A program made the position numbers and the translations under genes. A stretch of DNA of 25,939 nt. It comes from Thermacetogenium sp. UBA5472. GTDB lineage: Bacteria; Bacillota; DSM-12270; Thermacetogeniales; Thermacetogeniaceae. The stretch covers positions 1 to 25,939 of the forward strand of contig DIQC01000103.1 of the NCBI GenBank assembly GCA_002426495.1, in the 5' to 3' direction. The notes under the pieces are model-generated. The model worked only from the letters and a program-made list of their open reading frames with translations. It searched no databases and had not been told where the DNA came from. Below are positions 22,881-25,939 of this stretch, piece by piece (positions within the stretch are counted from its first letter, which is position 1; each line of letters begins with the position of its first letter).

Positions 22881-23686
22881 ATTAGATCATCTTTTTTCTC
22901 GCCTAGGGAACCATGCTCTGCAGCCGCCCCGGCACAGGCACAGCTTCGTTCCTGAGGGATCGATTCTATAGCTGCGAATATCAGACGCCGTAGCTCTGCC
23001 TGTGACCTGGTCATGACCTCTACAACCTCTTTGTGGGAAAGGGGGTGTTGAGATATCCCAGCGGCATAATTGGTTACCACGGCCAGTGTGGCATAACAGA
23101 GCCCTGCCTCTCTAGCCAGGACACACTCGGGAACGCTTGTCATTCCTACCACATCTCCCCCTAGCTGTTGATACATACGTATCTCAGCGGCTGTTTCATA
23201 GCGAGGCCCCTCGGTGCAGACATAGGTCCCTTTGCTGTGCACATCGATCCCCAGTCCCTCAGCAACCTTTTTCAAATGCTGACACAGATCGGGGCAATAG
23301 GGATTTGTGACATCAACATGGAGAACCCCTTCTTCTCCCCCCGCAAAAAAGGTTGTCGGCCTGAATTTCGTAAAGTCCAAAAACTGGTCGACTAGAACAA
23401 TCTTCCCCGGCCCCATATCCAGGTTCAGAGATCCCACTGCAGCCGTAGCTAAAACAACACCTGCACCCGCTTCCCGCAGTGCCCAAATGTTGGCGCGGTA
23501 ATTCACCAGGTGTGGGGGTACAGAATGCTGCTCCCCATGCCGAGTCAAAAAGAGAACATCCTGGTCATGATAAAATCCTGTCTTGAGTACCGCATCCCCA
23601 AAAGGTGTCTCCACTTGTATCTCTTTTTCTCTCTCTAAAAGACCAGGATTATAAAAACCGGTCCCCCCGATGATGCCTACCTTCAT
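22871..23686 (-). CDS. mtnP: MTA phosphorylase family protein, possibly methylthioinosine phosphorylase
   Basis: A 271-residue phosphorylase of the purine nucleoside/MTA phosphorylase family. Phosphate- and ribose-binding motifs are GIIGGTGFYN at 4-13, LTRHGEQH near 47 and CTEGPRYETAAE near 157, with the MTSVPE motif at 182-187. In MTA phosphorylases the base is held by an Asp in a D-Y-D motif; here the equivalent segment reads VVTNYAAG with N206. Asn there is typical of enzymes acting on 6-oxopurines, including the methylthioinosine phosphorylase of Pseudomonas. With mtaD next door this suggests a deaminate-first route. The C-terminus has a Cys/Ala-rich tail beyond the fold. The ATG overlaps the ftsY stop (ATGA). 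Confidence 0.87.
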   Translation of the reverse strand: MKVGIIGGTGFYNPGLLEREKEIQVETPFGDAVLKTGFYHDQDVLFLTRHGEQHSVPPHLVNYRANIWALREAGAGVVLATAAVGSLNLDMGPGKIVLVDQFLDFTKFRPTTFFAGGEEGVLHVDVTNPYCPDLCQHLKKVAEGLGIDVHSKGTYVCTEGPRYETAAEIRMYQQLGGDVVGMTSVPECVLAREAGLCYATLAVVTNYAAGISQHPLSHKEVVEVMTRSQAELRRLIFAAIESIPQERSCACAGAAAEHGSLGEKKDDLITE

Positions 23687-24705
23687 TCGTCATCACCTTC
23701 CCCTTCGTCCTCTTCGCCATATTCATCATATTCATCTTCTTCATCATCAGCAAAGAGGGCACTTACAAACTCATCACTGTCAAAATCATCGAGATCATCT
23801 ATACCCTCACCCGTACCAACTAGTTTGACAGGGATCCCCAACTCTTCTGAAATGGCAAAAACGATCCCGCCCTTTGCTGTGCCATCCAGTTTTGTCAAGG
23901 CAATTCCGGTTATATCTGTGGCCTCTTTGAACAATTCAGCCTGCCGCATAGCATTCTGACCTGTGGCAGCATCGATGACCAGCAGCACCTCGTGAGGAGC
24001 ATCAGGAAGTTCCCTGGTAATCACTCTGCGCACCTTTTTTAGTTCTTCCATCAGATTCACTTTTGTATGCAGACGTCCTGCAGTATCAATGATCACCACA
24101 TCAATATCCCGCTTTTTTGCTGCCTGGATAGCGTCAAAAACCACAGCAGCCGGGTCAGAACCTGGCATATGTTTAATGATTTCGGTATCCGCTCTCTCAC
24201 TCCAAATCTCTAACTGCTCAATAGCAGCGGCACGATAGGTATCTGCAGCAACCATCAGCACACTTTTCCCTTCCTGACGCATCCGATAGGCCAACTTACC
24301 TATAGTCGTTGTTTTTCCAACGCCATTGACACCGACAACAAGGATAACCGTCGGAGGAGGAAAGTCTGTCTGCAGTGAGACATCTTCGCCCAACAACTCT
24401 TTCATCTTTCCTTGGAGCAAATTACGTAAATCAGCCGCATCACTGATTTTGCGCTTTTTAACATCCTGCCGTATCTCATCCATCAAGCGACAGGTAGCGG
24501 CAACACCCACATCTGCTTGCAGCAAGATATCTTCCAGTTCCTCATACAGCTCTTCATCAATCTTCTTATGAACTGTAACCAATTGTTTCACTTTGGAAAC
24601 AAAGCTCTCACGTGTCTTGGTCAGCGTCTCCTTGAGCTTAGACTTCTGCTGCTTCTGGTCTGTTTTGGTCAGCTTTTCCTTTAACTTAGAAAATAAACCA
24701 GCCAT
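23683..24705 (-). CDS. ftsY: Signal recognition particle receptor FtsY
   Basis: A 340-residue SRP receptor GTPase. A short Lys-rich N-terminus (FSKLKEKLTKTDQKQQKSKL) precedes the N domain (DILLQADVGVAA). The G domain has P-loop GVNGVGKTTTIGKLA, VAADTYRAAA, DTAGRLHTKVNLMEEL and TKLDGTAKGG, closing with GTGEGIDDLDDF. It docks SRP-ribosome complexes at the membrane. The protein normally ends a few residues after the final helix (F-x-x-A-L-F). Here about 22 extra residues follow, nearly all Asp, Glu, Gly or Tyr, so the acidic region is C-terminal rather than N-terminal as in E. coli. It lies 77 bases after smc, with AAAGGAA upstream of the ATG. Confidence 0.95.
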   Translation of the reverse strand: MAGLFSKLKEKLTKTDQKQQKSKLKETLTKTRESFVSKVKQLVTVHKKIDEELYEELEDILLQADVGVAATCRLMDEIRQDVKKRKISDAADLRNLLQGKMKELLGEDVSLQTDFPPPTVILVVGVNGVGKTTTIGKLAYRMRQEGKSVLMVAADTYRAAAIEQLEIWSERADTEIIKHMPGSDPAAVVFDAIQAAKKRDIDVVIIDTAGRLHTKVNLMEELKKVRRVITRELPDAPHEVLLVIDAATGQNAMRQAELFKEATDITGIALTKLDGTAKGGIVFAISEELGIPVKLVGTGEGIDDLDDFDSDEFVSALFADDEEDEYDEYGEEDEGEGDDE

Positions 24706-24782
24706 TTCATCACATTCCTTTGAAAATAATGGTTAAATATTCATGCCCTATTTTATCATAATATGAGAGCGGGATTTCAGTC

Positions 24783-25939
24783 TTATGAAATGCAGTGCTG
24801 CTCTTGAACTTCCGGGTCGTATTGTCCCAGTTCTACAGAAACCAATTTGGAGACTCCGGGCTCCTCCATGGTGATGCCATAAAGATGATCTGCAATCTCC
24901 ATCGTCTGGTTGCGGTGTGATATTAAAATCAACTGATAGCCAATACTCCAGTTGCGCACAAAGTTGGCAAACCGAGCTAAATTAGCCTCATCGAGAAACG
25001 CCTCGATCTCATCCAACAAATAAAAAGGGCTCGGATTGGACTGCAGCAGGGCAAAGAGAAAGGAAATTCCTGTCAAAGACTTTTCTCCCCCTGATAGCAG
25101 AGAAAGATGGCGTGGCTTTTTCCCGCGAGGAATAACACAGATATCGATACCTGTTTCCAGAAGATTATCCTCATCGGTGAGCAACAGATCCGCCTGGCCA
25201 CCATCACTGAGCTGAGAAAAGATCTCCTGAAAGTCTGTCCGTACCTGCTGGAAGGCCTTTTGAAACTTGGCTGCCGCAATCCTGTCCAACTCGCCGATCA
25301 TCTTGGTCAGGGAGCGTTTACCATCCTGTAAATCTTTAACCTGCTGATCCAAATCAGCGATTTGATCCTGGAGTTCTAGATACTCTCCGGGTGCCGCAAA
25401 GTTAATCTCACCCAACGCATCCATCCCCTGCTTCAATGCGGAGATCCTATCCTTGAGAGCCAACTCCGGGCTGCGTTTAAGCATTTTACTATCATCAATT
25501 AGCTTGAGTTCTATGTTTTGTTGTTCAGCTTGATTATAGATCTGTTCATTTAATTCCTTGATGTGCTGTAACTTTATGCAATTACTCTGCAGCCGCTGCT
25601 CTATGCCCGTTACTGTCCCTTTCAGCTTCAGGCATCTCTTTTCTTTGACAGCTGTATATCTTTCCCTGGCTGCCACCTTGTTTTTAACAGCGGCAATAGT
25701 TTCGGCAAGCTCCTCTTTCAGCACACTCTTTTCATCCATATTTTCGCACAGAAGCCTTTCCTGCTGCTGATTGCTCTCCTTTTCCGCTCTCAATGCAGCC
25801 AAATCATTCTCCATTTTCAATAACTCCTGACTGCGTAGCTCCATCAGCTGCTGGAGTTGTTGACGCTTCTGTTCCTCATGTTTTTTGTCCTGGGATATTG
25901 TGCTATATGAAACCTGAGCATCAGATATCCTGGACATTA
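24783..25939 (-). CDS. smc: Chromosome partition protein SMC, C-terminal part (runs off the window)
   Basis: The last 384 or so residues of SMC, the chromosome-organising ATPase; the frame continues past the window edge, so the N-terminus and hinge are not seen. Residues up to about 215 are long coiled coil rich in Glu, Lys and Gln. The C-terminal head has the ABC signature LSGGEKSLTGISFLFALL, Walker B PFYLLDEIEAFLDEAN and the D-loop/H-loop segment LILISHRNQTMEIADHLYG. Signature details (SLTGISF for the usual ALTAIAL, and EAF for EAA) are slightly divergent, but all catalytic positions are present. The smc-ftsY order is standard in Firmicutes. Confidence 0.93.
   Translation of the reverse strand, partial: MSRISDAQVSYSTISQDKKHEEQKRQQLQQLMELRSQELLKMENDLAALRAEKESNQQQERLLCENMDEKSVLKEELAETIAAVKNKVAARERYTAVKEKRCLKLKGTVTGIEQRLQSNCIKLQHIKELNEQIYNQAEQQNIELKLIDDSKMLKRSPELALKDRISALKQGMDALGEINFAAPGEYLELQDQIADLDQQVKDLQDGKRSLTKMIGELDRIAAAKFQKAFQQVRTDFQEIFSQLSDGGQADLLLTDEDNLLETGIDICVIPRGKKPRHLSLLSGGEKSLTGISFLFALLQSNPSPFYLLDEIEAFLDEANLARFANFVRNWSIGYQLILISHRNQTMEIADHLYGITMEEPGVSKLVSVELGQYDPEVQEQHCIS

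Noticed and set aside
24730..24780. Promoter for ftsY in the smc-ftsY gap
   Set aside because: A TAAAAT-like -10 exists on the minus strand at 24755-24750, but no acceptable -35 lies 16-18 bases upstream of it.

Overview
The window reads as chromosome of an anaerobic, Gram-positive-type bacterium of the Clostridia (Peptococcaceae-like). The evidence is the gene order smc-ftsY ... ylxM-ffh-rpsP-khpA-rimM-trmD-rplS-lepB-ylqF-rnhB-yraN, strong AGGAGG-type ribosome binding sites, frequent TTG and GTG starts (ffh, rpsP, rplS, ylxM, khpA and others), and several iron-sulfur and molybdenum redox enzymes. I cannot name the species.

Layout. Positions 1-2965 (plus strand) carry a medium-chain zinc alcohol dehydrogenase with its own terminator, then a small GntR/YtrA-type repressor paired with a membrane-anchored SPFH (slipin) protein. 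Positions 2993-7942 (minus strand) form a four-gene operon for a membrane-bound, Tat-exported molybdopterin oxidoreductase: NrfD-type anchor, catalytic subunit with Tat signal, four-cluster ferredoxin subunit, and TorD-type chaperone. A 568-base AT-rich spacer separates it from the divergent yifB/comM gene, which is followed by a bifunctional-nuclease (DUF151) gene. From about 10.6 kb to the end everything is on the minus strand.

Read in the direction of transcription, the minus-strand block starts with the 3' part of smc and ftsY. A purine/methylthioadenosine salvage cluster follows: a phosphorylase, a broken class II aldolase and an MTA/SAH deaminase. A clear sigma-A promoter then drives ylxM-ffh-rpsP-khpA-rimM-trmD, a second one drives rplS-lepB-ylqF, and a terminator ends that unit at about 15.55 kb. 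After it come rnhB, yraN, a glcD/glcF-type FAD/Fe-S 2-hydroxyacid dehydrogenase pair, a DUF3786 gene and a small carbohydrate-binding-module gene.

Most of the window is housekeeping. The points that stand out are: (a) a perfect 12-bp hairpin between the only Shine-Dalgarno sequence and the start codon of torD; (b) a methylthioadenosine salvage locus whose phosphorylase has an Asn where adenosine-specific enzymes have Asp, next to a deaminase and a decayed aldolase; (c) a YlqF/RbgA GTPase that cannot have the usual N-terminal W-F-P-G-H-M motif; (d) an FtsY with an acidic C-terminal tail; (e) a dispersed hairpin repeat found twice in 3' untranslated regions with a compensating change in its stem; and (f) a REP-like hairpin and a decayed tandem copy of the carbohydrate-binding gene. 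I found no CRISPR array, prophage, insertion sequence, rRNA or tRNA.
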